Below are positions 8,500 to 16,244 of a DNA stretch of 48,103 nucleotides, in pieces. Each line of letters begins with the position of its first letter. Position 1 is the first letter of the stretch. The translations under genes and the position numbers were made by a program. The stretch is from Sphingomonadales bacterium EhC05. Lineage in GTDB: Bacteria > Pseudomonadota > Alphaproteobacteria > Sphingomonadales > Sphingomonadaceae. Below the pieces are notes generated by a model. The model had not been told where the DNA came from. It worked only from the letters and a program-made list of their open reading frames with translations, and ran no database searches. The stretch is taken from NCBI GenBank assembly GCA_001650955.1, contig LXYP01000009.1, positions 1-48,103 of the forward strand, written 5' to 3'.

Positions 8500-9495
8500 T
8501 CAGTCGCTGACCCGCACCACAATTTTCCCGACCTGTTCGCCCGTGAGCATATGCCGGTAAGATTCTATGGCATCGTCCATTGTAAAAATGCGGTCATTGA
8601 TCCGAGGCTTCAAGCGCCCGTCTTTCAATCGATCGAGAATATAGGCCATGCCCCGCTGCAGCCGATCAGGATGCCGAACTTCGTTAAACATCGAATAGGG
8701 ATATAGAGTGGCGTTCTTCCGCACCATTTTGACCACATCCACTTTAGTCGATTCGCCATCGAGTAATCCGTATAGGAAAACGATCGCATCTTCGGCCAGT
8801 GCATCTGTGTACCGATCATATAAGGAGCCGCCAACGGCATCATAAATTACCCGCACGCCTTTGCCGCCGCTGATCTCCATGATCCGCTCGGCTACATTCT
8901 CCTTTTCGGTGGCGATGACGTGATGCGCTCCGGCAGACAGGATCGCGTCTGATTTGGCACCCGACCGGGTCGTTGCAATGACGCTTGCCCCGGTACATCT
9001 GGCAATTTCTATCGCACCCAGGCCCGCGCTGGAGCTCGCGGCGGTAACCAGAACAAAATCTCCATCTTGCGAATTGCCGATGTCGACAATCGGATAATAG
9101 CCAGTGAGATATTGCATCCAGATTGACGTCGCCTCGACCGACGAAAGCTCATCCGGCCAAGATGCGAGAAAATCCTGATGCATGATCGCTTGTTCGCCAT
9201 GCACGCCATAGCGCGCATTGGCGAAGGGAATGGTCGAAACCCGGTCTCCCACCGCGAAACGATCTACGCCTTCGCCAATTGCCACGACGGTCCCGCACGC
9301 CTCTGAGCCAAGCCGCGAAGGCAGTGTCGGCAGCGTATAATGCAAGCCTTGAAAGAATAGAATATCCGCCCGATTGAGCGCGAACGCGGCAACCTCCAGC
9401 AGGACTTCGCCTTGTTGGGGAGCAGGCGCTTCCCATTCTTCGATTTTCAGGACTTCTGGTCCACCAAGTTCATGAAATCTAATAACTTTCGACAT
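8500..9495 (-). CDS. Medium-chain dehydrogenase/reductase, quinone-oxidoreductase-like
   Basis: A 331-residue NAD(P)H-dependent reductase of the zinc-free QOR branch. It has the N-terminal GroES-like fold (PQQGEVLLEVAAFALNRADILFFQG), the nucleotide-binding loop in VLVTAASSSAGLGAIEIARCTGASVIATTRS (a variant of AASGGVG), and the C-terminal DAIESYRHMLTGEQVGKIVV. The catalytic-zinc Cys/His ligands of alcohol dehydrogenases are absent. The start at 9495 is preferred because GGGAAGA lies seven bases upstream; the ATG at 9501 is too close to it. It sits between hyuB and putA in one run, with 27 bases to hyuB. It may reduce an unsaturated intermediate, but the substrate is unknown. Confidence 0.88.
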   Translation of the reverse strand: MSKVIRFHELGGPEVLKIEEWEAPAPQQGEVLLEVAAFALNRADILFFQGLHYTLPTLPSRLGSEACGTVVAIGEGVDRFAVGDRVSTIPFANARYGVHGEQAIMHQDFLASWPDELSSVEATSIWMQYLTGYYPIVDIGNSQDGDFVLVTAASSSAGLGAIEIARCTGASVIATTRSGAKSDAILSAGAHHVIATEKENVAERIMEISGGKGVRVIYDAVGGSLYDRYTDALAEDAIVFLYGLLDGESTKVDVVKMVRKNATLYPYSMFNEVRHPDRLQRGMAYILDRLKDGRLKPRINDRIFTMDDAIESYRHMLTGEQVGKIVVRVSD

Positions 9496-9522
9496 ATTCA
9501 TTCTTCCCGTATTTGATATTTC

Positions 9523-11169
9523 TTACGCAATGAAATTATTGGCCCGATCGCTCTCTAGCCGTTCCGCACTGCGCTGAGCGCGATCACCGAAACCACCACC
9601 GCCGCCAGTCGCGACCCGTACGATGCTGCCAGCCTTCAAAGCCATGGCGCTGGTCTTCAGCAAGTCGTCGCATATGGTCCCGTCGGGCGCTAAAATCTCT
9701 ACCTTAGGACCAAGCCCTGCCTCCCCGCCAGACAAGCCCCAGGGGCGCGTAACAGATCGTTCAAACCATAATGACAAATTGGTGTCACCATCGAGATGAT
9801 ATTCGCGGTAGCTGCCATTGCCGCCGCGATATTCTCCCTGACCGCCACTATCCTGTCGGATCCCATACTTAGCGATCCGCATGGGATAACGATGCTCAAA
9901 AACTTCGATCGGATAGTCACGGAAGCTGCCGTTCACATTGTTGATCAAGCAATCCTGGCCATCATCGCCATCCCATGCTCCCCAGCCGCCGCAATTGGCC
10001 TCGACCGCTACAAAAAATGCATCATCATTGCGGGTATCTTTACCGCTAAAAATCGTGACCATGGAATCCCCGTAATGGGCCGCCGCTGCACGTTCGGGCA
10101 TAGCCGAAGACAGCGCGCGAACCACCATGTCGATAAGCAGACCCAATGACGAGAAATACCAAGAGCATGCGGCCGGCTCCTGAGCGTGGAATATACTCCC
10201 TTCCGGTGCAATGACATCTAGCGCCAGGAACGTACCGCCATCGACTGGGCGTTCCGGATTGACGAGCAGTTTGAAGGCCACCCTCAGAGCAGAGATCGTT
10301 TGCGTATAACCGCAATTGACCCCGCCATCTGTTTGCGAGGCTGATCCCGTCAGGTCCATCTCCATCTTTTCGCCGGCAATGCGAACAGTCAGTTTCACAG
10401 CTACCGGCTTATCTGAGATGCCGTCATTATCGAGCGCGCCTTCGGCGCTATATTCGCCGTCAGGGATTGCTGCGATTGCTTTCCGTTCCAGTGCAGACGA
10501 TTGCGCAAAAATATCATCCCGCGCGGCTGTTACAGTGGCATAGCCAAAACGTTCGATCAGCCCCTGCATCCGTTTTTCACCGGTCCTCCCTGCCGCAATC
10601 TGCGCATGAAGGTCACCGATAAGCGCATCACCGAAACGGCTGTTCGCTCGCATGAAATTCAATATGTCTTCCTGCGCTTCACCGCGGCGGTAAACCTTGG
10701 TTGGCGGCCAGCGCATGCCTTCCTGATAGATTTCGGACGCATCAGTTGGCGATCCGGCATCCTTCGCCCCGACATCTAGCCAATGCGCGCGCGAGGTTGC
10801 AAAACCGATCCGCTGCCCATTTGAGAATATCGGCATAATCACGGTGATGTCATTGAGATGCGTGCCAGCAATATAGGAATCGTTGAGGAGGACGACGTCA
10901 CCCTCCTCATAATAGTCCCAACCTTTCATTTCTGCGACGATCTGGACGCATAGCGACAGATTCCCCAGGAACAGCGGCAGGCCGAGCGACTGGCCAAGCA
11001 CATCCCCATTCTCGTCGAGCAGGCCCACCGCGCAATCCTTGCCTTCGTAGATGATCGGGGTAAAGGCGCTGCGGATAAGCGAAGCATTCATATCCTCGGC
11101 AATCGCATTAAATGCATTTCGGATGATCTCGGTTGTAACCGGATTATTGTGAGCCTTGCTGCTCGTCAT
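9523..11169 (-). CDS. hyuB: Hydantoinase B / oxoprolinase family subunit
   Basis: A 548-residue protein of the HyuB/OplAH C-terminal/acetone carboxylase alpha family. Visible family blocks are the N-terminal NPVTTEIIRNAFNAIAEDMNASLIRSAF, GDVVLLNDSYIAGTHLNDITVIMPIF, the ASRAHW-type block SRAHWLDVGAKDAGS, and the glycine-rich end ATGGGGGFGDRAQR. Together with HyuA it would perform ATP-dependent opening of a cyclic amide (5-oxoproline, hydantoin or a related lactam). Its ATG overlaps the hyuA stop (ATGA), so the two subunits are coupled. The exact substrate cannot be read from sequence; the proline theme of the neighbours suggests an imino-acid lactam. Confidence 0.92.
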   Translation of the reverse strand: MTSSKAHNNPVTTEIIRNAFNAIAEDMNASLIRSAFTPIIYEGKDCAVGLLDENGDVLGQSLGLPLFLGNLSLCVQIVAEMKGWDYYEEGDVVLLNDSYIAGTHLNDITVIMPIFSNGQRIGFATSRAHWLDVGAKDAGSPTDASEIYQEGMRWPPTKVYRRGEAQEDILNFMRANSRFGDALIGDLHAQIAAGRTGEKRMQGLIERFGYATVTAARDDIFAQSSALERKAIAAIPDGEYSAEGALDNDGISDKPVAVKLTVRIAGEKMEMDLTGSASQTDGGVNCGYTQTISALRVAFKLLVNPERPVDGGTFLALDVIAPEGSIFHAQEPAACSWYFSSLGLLIDMVVRALSSAMPERAAAAHYGDSMVTIFSGKDTRNDDAFFVAVEANCGGWGAWDGDDGQDCLINNVNGSFRDYPIEVFEHRYPMRIAKYGIRQDSGGQGEYRGGNGSYREYHLDGDTNLSLWFERSVTRPWGLSGGEAGLGPKVEILAPDGTICDDLLKTSAMALKAGSIVRVATGGGGGFGDRAQRSAERLESDRANNFIA

Positions 11170-13187
11170 GCGCTCTCTCCTGCTGTGATTAGCATATTGC
11201 CGAATGTATCGATGGTGATGGAATAGCCGGGCGGCACAACAGTGGTGGCGCTTTCCTCTTCGATAATGACCGGGCTCGCCATCGTTTTGCTGGACGCCAA
11301 GTGATCACGTTTTACGATCGGCGTGGCATGGTTGGCGCCATCGAAAATCACTTCGCGGATCCCGACTTGCGGATCTCCCAGCCTCGGCGCAAATGCCTCG
11401 CCATCATCACCATGCTCGAAGCCGCCGATGGCAGCGAGCCGGACACTGATGATCTCGGTCTCGGTCTCTGGCTGCGAATGTCCGTATCGGCGTTCGTAGA
11501 GCGAATGGAAAAGTTCCAAAATAGAAGCGATGGAGTCACTTTTCTTGATTGGAACATTGATCGAATATTCCTGTCCCTGATAGCGCAAATCGACCGAGCG
11601 GGCGAAGGTCATGGCTTCTTCGGGTACATTCTCCTCGCGCAATTTACCGCGTCCCTGTTGCTCAAGAGCCGCAAATTCTGCGTCGAGCAGGCTCTCATCC
11701 AACGCGCTCATGATGCCGATGTGGCTAGCCATCAGGTCGTGGCGAATATCGCTTTGCAGCATACCCCAGGCCGAGAATGTGCCGGGAAAACGGGGGATTA
11801 GCACCTGTGTCATGTCGAGTTCCCTCGCCAGTTCCACCGCATGCATCGGACCAGCACCGCCAAAGGCAACCAGAGTGAAATCTCGGGGATCTATGCCCTG
11901 CCCCACTGTGATGGTGCGCATCGCATCAGCCATCTTGGCGTTGCTGATCGCCAGTATCCCTTCTGCAATCTCTCGGTCTGAAAGACCAATTTCGGCGCCG
12001 AGTTTGGTCAATGCATTTCCGGTGGCCTCGCTGTCGAGTTTCATCTTTCCGTCAAGCAAGGAATCATTACCCAGTCTGCCCAGGAACAGGTTGGCGTCGG
12101 TGACCGTCGGCTGTGCCCCCCCCCGTGAGTAACAAACGGGACCGGGATAGGAGCCAGCGCTTTGTGGCCCTACGCGCAGGCCCCCGGCTTCCATCCATGC
12201 AATCGAGCCACCGCCGGCACCGACGGTATCTATGCTGACGATCGACATGAGTAATGGCAATCCCTCAAGCACAGTTTCCGAAGTCATTTCGGGTTGTCCG
12301 TCTACAACAAGGCTGAGGTCGAAAGACGTCCCTCCCATATCAACACACAGCAAATTCTTGAGGCCTGTGCGCCGTGCCAATTCGCACCCGCCGATGCTAC
12401 CGCCGACCGGGCCGGACATCAGCGTCGCGATAGGCCGCTCGGTTGCCAAACGGTCGGTCATCACACCGCCACTCGAACCCATGACATGAACGGTCTTGTC
12501 CATACCTGATTTTCCCAATTCGGCCTTGAGAGTATGCAAGTATAGTTCAACTACTGGCGCGACATAGGCATCCATCACGGTGGAGGAAGCCCGCTCGACT
12601 TCGCGCCATTCGGGTGCAACCTGATGCGAGAGGGAAACCGATATATTCGGCAAGGCTTTTTTGAGAATTTCCCGTGCGCGCAGTTCGTGGGCAGGATTGG
12701 CATAGGCATGCAGGAAGCAAACCGCGATCGCTTCGAAATCCTCGGTCTTGGCTTTTTCGATAATCGGCTTGAAATCTTCCTCGGAAAGTTCGTGGATGAC
12801 CGAACCATCCCATGCCATTCTTTCCTGTACCTCATGCACATTGCGGCGTGGGACGAGCTGCTCGGGCTTGCGATAATGCAACTTGTAGAGTTCTTCGCGA
12901 TGACCTCGGGCAATCGTATATGTGTCGCTGACACCCCCGGTCATTATCAGCATGGTCTTGGCCCCGCGCCGTTCCAGAAAGGCGTTCAATCCAACCGTGG
13001 TACCGTGGACGAAGAAATCAATCTCTGATGGATCCCCGACCAGCTCGCCAATGCCCTGAAGCACGCCGAGCGCAGGATTTTCCTTGGTCGTCGGCACCTT
13101 GCCGATACGCACTGCACCTCTATCATCTTCGACTACGATATCCGTGAAGGTTCCGCCAATATCAGCCGATACTTTATATTTAGCCAT
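11166..13187 (-). CDS. hyuA: Hydantoinase A / oxoprolinase family subunit
   Basis: A 673-residue ATP-binding subunit of the HyuA family with an actin/hexokinase-like fold. It shows the phosphate-binding N terminus VSADIGGTFTDIVVED (residues 7-22), FVHGTTVGLNAFLERRG, the central CVDMGGTSFDLSLV, VGAGGGSIAW and AFGGAGPMHAVELA. It activates the amide oxygen by phosphorylation so that the ring can be hydrolysed with HyuB. The ATG at 13187 is preferred over 13196 because an AGGA sits nine bases upstream. A run of nine C (nine G on the coding strand) at 12116-12124 is a possible slippage site, but the frame is intact. It follows the cyclophilin-like gene. Confidence 0.93.
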   Translation of the reverse strand: MAKYKVSADIGGTFTDIVVEDDRGAVRIGKVPTTKENPALGVLQGIGELVGDPSEIDFFVHGTTVGLNAFLERRGAKTMLIMTGGVSDTYTIARGHREELYKLHYRKPEQLVPRRNVHEVQERMAWDGSVIHELSEEDFKPIIEKAKTEDFEAIAVCFLHAYANPAHELRAREILKKALPNISVSLSHQVAPEWREVERASSTVMDAYVAPVVELYLHTLKAELGKSGMDKTVHVMGSSGGVMTDRLATERPIATLMSGPVGGSIGGCELARRTGLKNLLCVDMGGTSFDLSLVVDGQPEMTSETVLEGLPLLMSIVSIDTVGAGGGSIAWMEAGGLRVGPQSAGSYPGPVCYSRGGAQPTVTDANLFLGRLGNDSLLDGKMKLDSEATGNALTKLGAEIGLSDREIAEGILAISNAKMADAMRTITVGQGIDPRDFTLVAFGGAGPMHAVELARELDMTQVLIPRFPGTFSAWGMLQSDIRHDLMASHIGIMSALDESLLDAEFAALEQQGRGKLREENVPEEAMTFARSVDLRYQGQEYSINVPIKKSDSIASILELFHSLYERRYGHSQPETETEIISVRLAAIGGFEHGDDGEAFAPRLGDPQVGIREVIFDGANHATPIVKRDHLASSKTMASPVIIEEESATTVVPPGYSITIDTFGNMLITAGESA

Positions 13188-13231
13188 CCTATCCATCCTA
13201 TTTCATCGATGCCGGAGCATCGGATTTTTCT

Positions 13232-13816
13232 TTATTTTTCAACTATCTCAACAGGGATAGCGTCCTTCAGATAATCTTCGGCTTCCGCTTGAGCGAAAAT
13301 CCATTGCAATGTTTCAAAACCCGATATGACTTTCCCGAACGCCGCAAAGCCGGCGCCGTCGCCGTTCCGCTGGCCGCCATGATCCAGTTCCGGTTCATCA
13401 CGCATGCAGATGAAACAGCTCGGATAGACCTCGCCCTTGCCAAAACGTGCTGCAGATACTGTCCATTTCAAGTGTTTCAGGCTGGTCATTTCCGTAGTCT
13501 CATGAACGATCTGATCGAGCGACTCAGAGACAATATGATCGAGACCAAATTGGATCACTTCAATCGGCACGGCGGCATACGGGGACGAGTTTGTTTCGGT
13601 CACGATGCGAAAAATATTCGCACGAGCGAAGTCCGGGCTGGAGAAAACGCGCGTGAAATATGCGCAGGTTTCAGGCGCAGCCTCACGGTTCAGCTGAATA
13701 GTGAACTCGCCATATTGACAATCGAAACGATAGATGTCCCTCAGCATAGCCAAATTAGGTTCGACGGCTTTGCCCCAATCAGCGATCGATCGTCTTGGCA
13801 AAGCCGCCGCATCCAT
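13232..13816 (-). CDS. Cyclophilin-like (peptidyl-prolyl isomerase family) protein
   Basis: A 194-residue protein with a cyclophilin-type fold: GEFTIQLNREAAPETCAYFTRV at the first strands, NIFRIVTETN holding the conserved F-x-R position, HETTEM, KWTVSAARFGKGEVYPSCFICM, and GFAAFGKVISGFETLQWI. The usual catalytic surroundings are changed: the GGG/Q loop after FxR is missing and QFFI is SCFI, so isomerase activity is doubtful. No signal peptide is seen, which points to the cytoplasm. Its ATG overlaps the TonB-receptor stop by one base (TGATG) and 44 bases separate it from hyuA, so it belongs to the catabolic operon. It may act on a peptidyl-proline-like substrate or serve a structural role. Confidence 0.75.
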   Translation of the reverse strand: MDAAALPRRSIADWGKAVEPNLAMLRDIYRFDCQYGEFTIQLNREAAPETCAYFTRVFSSPDFARANIFRIVTETNSSPYAAVPIEVIQFGLDHIVSESLDQIVHETTEMTSLKHLKWTVSAARFGKGEVYPSCFICMRDEPELDHGGQRNGDGAGFAAFGKVISGFETLQWIFAQAEAEDYLKDAIPVEIVEK

Positions 13817-16080
13817 CAGAAGTTGAACCGCAAGTCAGCGCGGAATGCATCCGGCTGGCCAGCATGAGCAAAACCGCCGGTTACCAATTCTGAATTATAG
13901 ACTTCATCAAAGATATTCGTTCCAGAAATCGTGAAGCTCCAGCGTCCATCGAGATCCTCAATTCCAACTCGGGCATTGACCAGCTGGATAGCCGATCGTG
14001 CAGTACTATTTTCGGGATCCCAGAACTGGCGCCCGCGATTTTCAAAATCGCCGCGGATGAAAAACCCGAGCGAGTTGGAGATATCGCTGCGATATTGGAG
14101 ACCCGCATTGATTGTATTGCTGGCGATGTACGGCGCTTCATTTCCAACCAATGCTGGATTGACGTTATATTGTTTGATGTCGCTGTCGGTGAAGCTGACA
14201 CCAAAAAAGGCCGTCAACCCGTCGGTTATTTCTGCCGAACCTTCAAATTCGACACCAAAAATATCGATTTCCTCGATCGGGACCAGCACCTGTGCGCTCA
14301 CGGCACCAATGAAAACGAAATACGGCGCGTTGCTTAAATCGGTCTTATATATCGCGCCGCTGATGGTGCTCCGCCCGCCTAGATCGGCACGGAAACCCGC
14401 TTCGATTGTTTCGGTTTCCTCTTGGTCGAGAACATCCGAAACACCGGCCACGCCGGCCCCGGCTGCAATCACGCCGACACCATTTTGATTAAACTGACCA
14501 CTGCGGAAGCCTTTGCCCCAAGAGGCATAGAACGTCGTCGCATTGCTCGGCTGATAGCGTAATGTGACCTTGGGCTGAAACAGATCGAAGGTCGCTCGAT
14601 TGGTCGCACCGGGTTGTCCGATCGCTGCCGTAACATTGCCCGCGCCATCATATAACCCCTGATTGGGGTCGACATTTTGGACGCGCTTGTCCCGATCATA
14701 CCGACCGGCAACAGACAGCTCCAATTTGTCGGTAATATCATAGGCCGCGTTGAAGAACAGAGCCCATGCTTCATTGTCATTATCATCGGCGATAAAGCTC
14801 GTCAGCGGATTAGTGGGGTTGAGCACTGGCTCACGCCGGATTCTGACAATCCCCTGCTCAAGGTCATTCATAATCGATGATGACACAAACCGGCTCGTAT
14901 CCAGATAATAACCACCCAACATCCAGCGGAAGGCAGTGTCCGATTTCGATGTGAGACGGACTTCCTGACTGAAGGTTTCAACCTCGAAAAACTGGGATTG
15001 CGTGCCATCGAAGAACGGGAACGCCGGCGATGGCGTAATCTGACTTGCGGCGGAATAAGGGAATTGGTCGCTCGCCGTGCTCTGGGTAATCTTGTCATAG
15101 GCGGAAATGAATTTCAGATCCCCGAAACCCAGATCAAAATTCACGCGCAGCGAGAGCTGATCAATATCGCGATCATCAAGACCAAGATTGTTCGCGAAGA
15201 AATCGCGCTCCACAAGATTGGCGTCGTTGATTGTGAAATCGAATGCCGTCGGCAATCCTGTGGCACGGTCGATAATGGCGGGTTGATAGGAATAGTTGAG
15301 CGAGCCCGCGTCGGTCCGCACCAATGAACCGCGCAGGTCGATAGTGACCGCGTCCGAGGGCAGGAAGCGCAGATGACCGCGCAGCGCAATATCCTCTAGA
15401 TAGTCGGCCTTCTCGCCAAGGAACACGTTGTCGAGATATCCCCCTCGATCGACATATTTTGCAGAAATACGGAAAAGCACCCGATCCTCAGCGATCGGAC
15501 CGGCTAGTGACACTTCTGCGCCATATTCATCACCGGTACCAGCATGGAGGTTTACGTAACCCTCAAGCTCATTGGTCGGCATTTTGGTGTTGATGATGAT
15601 TGCGCCACCTGTGGCGTTACGGCCATATAGAGCACCTTGCGGGCCGCGCAGTACTTCAACGCTTTCGAGGTCGAAAAGCGGCTGGTCAAAGCTCCGCGAA
15701 TTGACCTGCAGCACGTCGTCGACAACCACCGCTACCGGCGGTTCACCATTGCGAGTCTGCGACAGGCCGCGGATCGAAATGAAATTGGTTCCCGCATCTT
15801 GCGAATTTGAAAAAGTGACACCCGGTGTCAGCGCGATAAAGTCATCAACCCGCTGGATGTTGGCATCTTTGATCGCTTGCTCGTCGAAGAAGGTTTCTGA
15901 AATGGGCACATCAAGCAAGGTTTCGTCGCGCCCGCGCGCCGTCACGATAATCACATTATCATCATCTGCGTCTTCAGCGGCCGCGGCACCTGAATTTTGC
16001 GCAATGGCTGGCGCAATCATCATAGTTCCGGCAATTCCCAATGCGGTCGTAGCAAATATTGCTCGCAGGCACTTGTTCAT
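13816..16080 (-). CDS. TonB-dependent receptor of the proline/hydantoinase-like locus
   Basis: A 754-residue outer-membrane receptor. A signal peptide (residues 1-27, ending PAIA) is followed by the TonB box DDDNVIIVTA, the plug (GVTFSNSQDAGTNFISIRGL, VEVLRGPQGALYGRNATGGAIII) and a 22-strand barrel that ends in the usual terminal Phe (DLRFNF). It resembles the large catabolic receptor group of sphingomonads rather than siderophore receptors. GGAGGAAG lies five bases before the ATG. It is the first gene of the run TonB, cyclophilin-like, hyuA, hyuB, reductase, putA, so it probably imports the substrate that those enzymes degrade. A palindrome about 120 bases upstream may be the site of the neighbouring LuxR regulator. 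Confidence 0.95.
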   Translation of the reverse strand: MNKCLRAIFATTALGIAGTMMIAPAIAQNSGAAAAEDADDDNVIIVTARGRDETLLDVPISETFFDEQAIKDANIQRVDDFIALTPGVTFSNSQDAGTNFISIRGLSQTRNGEPPVAVVVDDVLQVNSRSFDQPLFDLESVEVLRGPQGALYGRNATGGAIIINTKMPTNELEGYVNLHAGTGDEYGAEVSLAGPIAEDRVLFRISAKYVDRGGYLDNVFLGEKADYLEDIALRGHLRFLPSDAVTIDLRGSLVRTDAGSLNYSYQPAIIDRATGLPTAFDFTINDANLVERDFFANNLGLDDRDIDQLSLRVNFDLGFGDLKFISAYDKITQSTASDQFPYSAASQITPSPAFPFFDGTQSQFFEVETFSQEVRLTSKSDTAFRWMLGGYYLDTSRFVSSSIMNDLEQGIVRIRREPVLNPTNPLTSFIADDNDNEAWALFFNAAYDITDKLELSVAGRYDRDKRVQNVDPNQGLYDGAGNVTAAIGQPGATNRATFDLFQPKVTLRYQPSNATTFYASWGKGFRSGQFNQNGVGVIAAGAGVAGVSDVLDQEETETIEAGFRADLGGRSTISGAIYKTDLSNAPYFVFIGAVSAQVLVPIEEIDIFGVEFEGSAEITDGLTAFFGVSFTDSDIKQYNVNPALVGNEAPYIASNTINAGLQYRSDISNSLGFFIRGDFENRGRQFWDPENSTARSAIQLVNARVGIEDLDGRWSFTISGTNIFDEVYNSELVTGGFAHAGQPDAFRADLRFNF

Positions 16081-16120
16081 GATTCTTCCTCCCGATGGAT
16101 TTCCATTGATTGTTTCTACC

Positions 16121-16126
16121 TTTATA
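16121..16126 (-). promoter_or_regulatory. Possible -10 element of the TonB operon
   Basis: On the - strand TATAAA reads from 16126 to 16121, about 40 bases before the start codon at 16080. No good -35 is seen at the normal distance, which fits an activator-dependent promoter. Confidence 0.25.
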
Positions 16127-16201
16127 GCAGGCTAAGTCTCTCTGGCTCGGTAACAATCGGGTGGTTGCCGCACCTAAAATCGGGATGAGTATCATTGCGC
16201 C

Positions 16202-16213
16202 CACCCCTACGGG
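16202..16213. promoter_or_regulatory. Near-palindrome, candidate LuxR operator
   Basis: ACCCCTACGGGT has five of six base pairs matching about its centre. It lies upstream of the TonB operon, about 75-90 bases from the possible -10. A related 12-mer stands before the amidohydrolase gene at 20350-20361 (9 of 12 positions identical on the + strand). This shared site fits an activator of the MalT/LuxR type encoded between the two genes. Confidence 0.4.
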
Positions 16214-16244
16214 TAGGCACGATCTCATTCACAGCATAGCGGGA

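Noticed and set aside
12116-12124. Nine-base C run in hyuA as a phase-variation switch or frameshift
   Set aside because: The frame is intact on both sides, and a run of this length alone is weak evidence.
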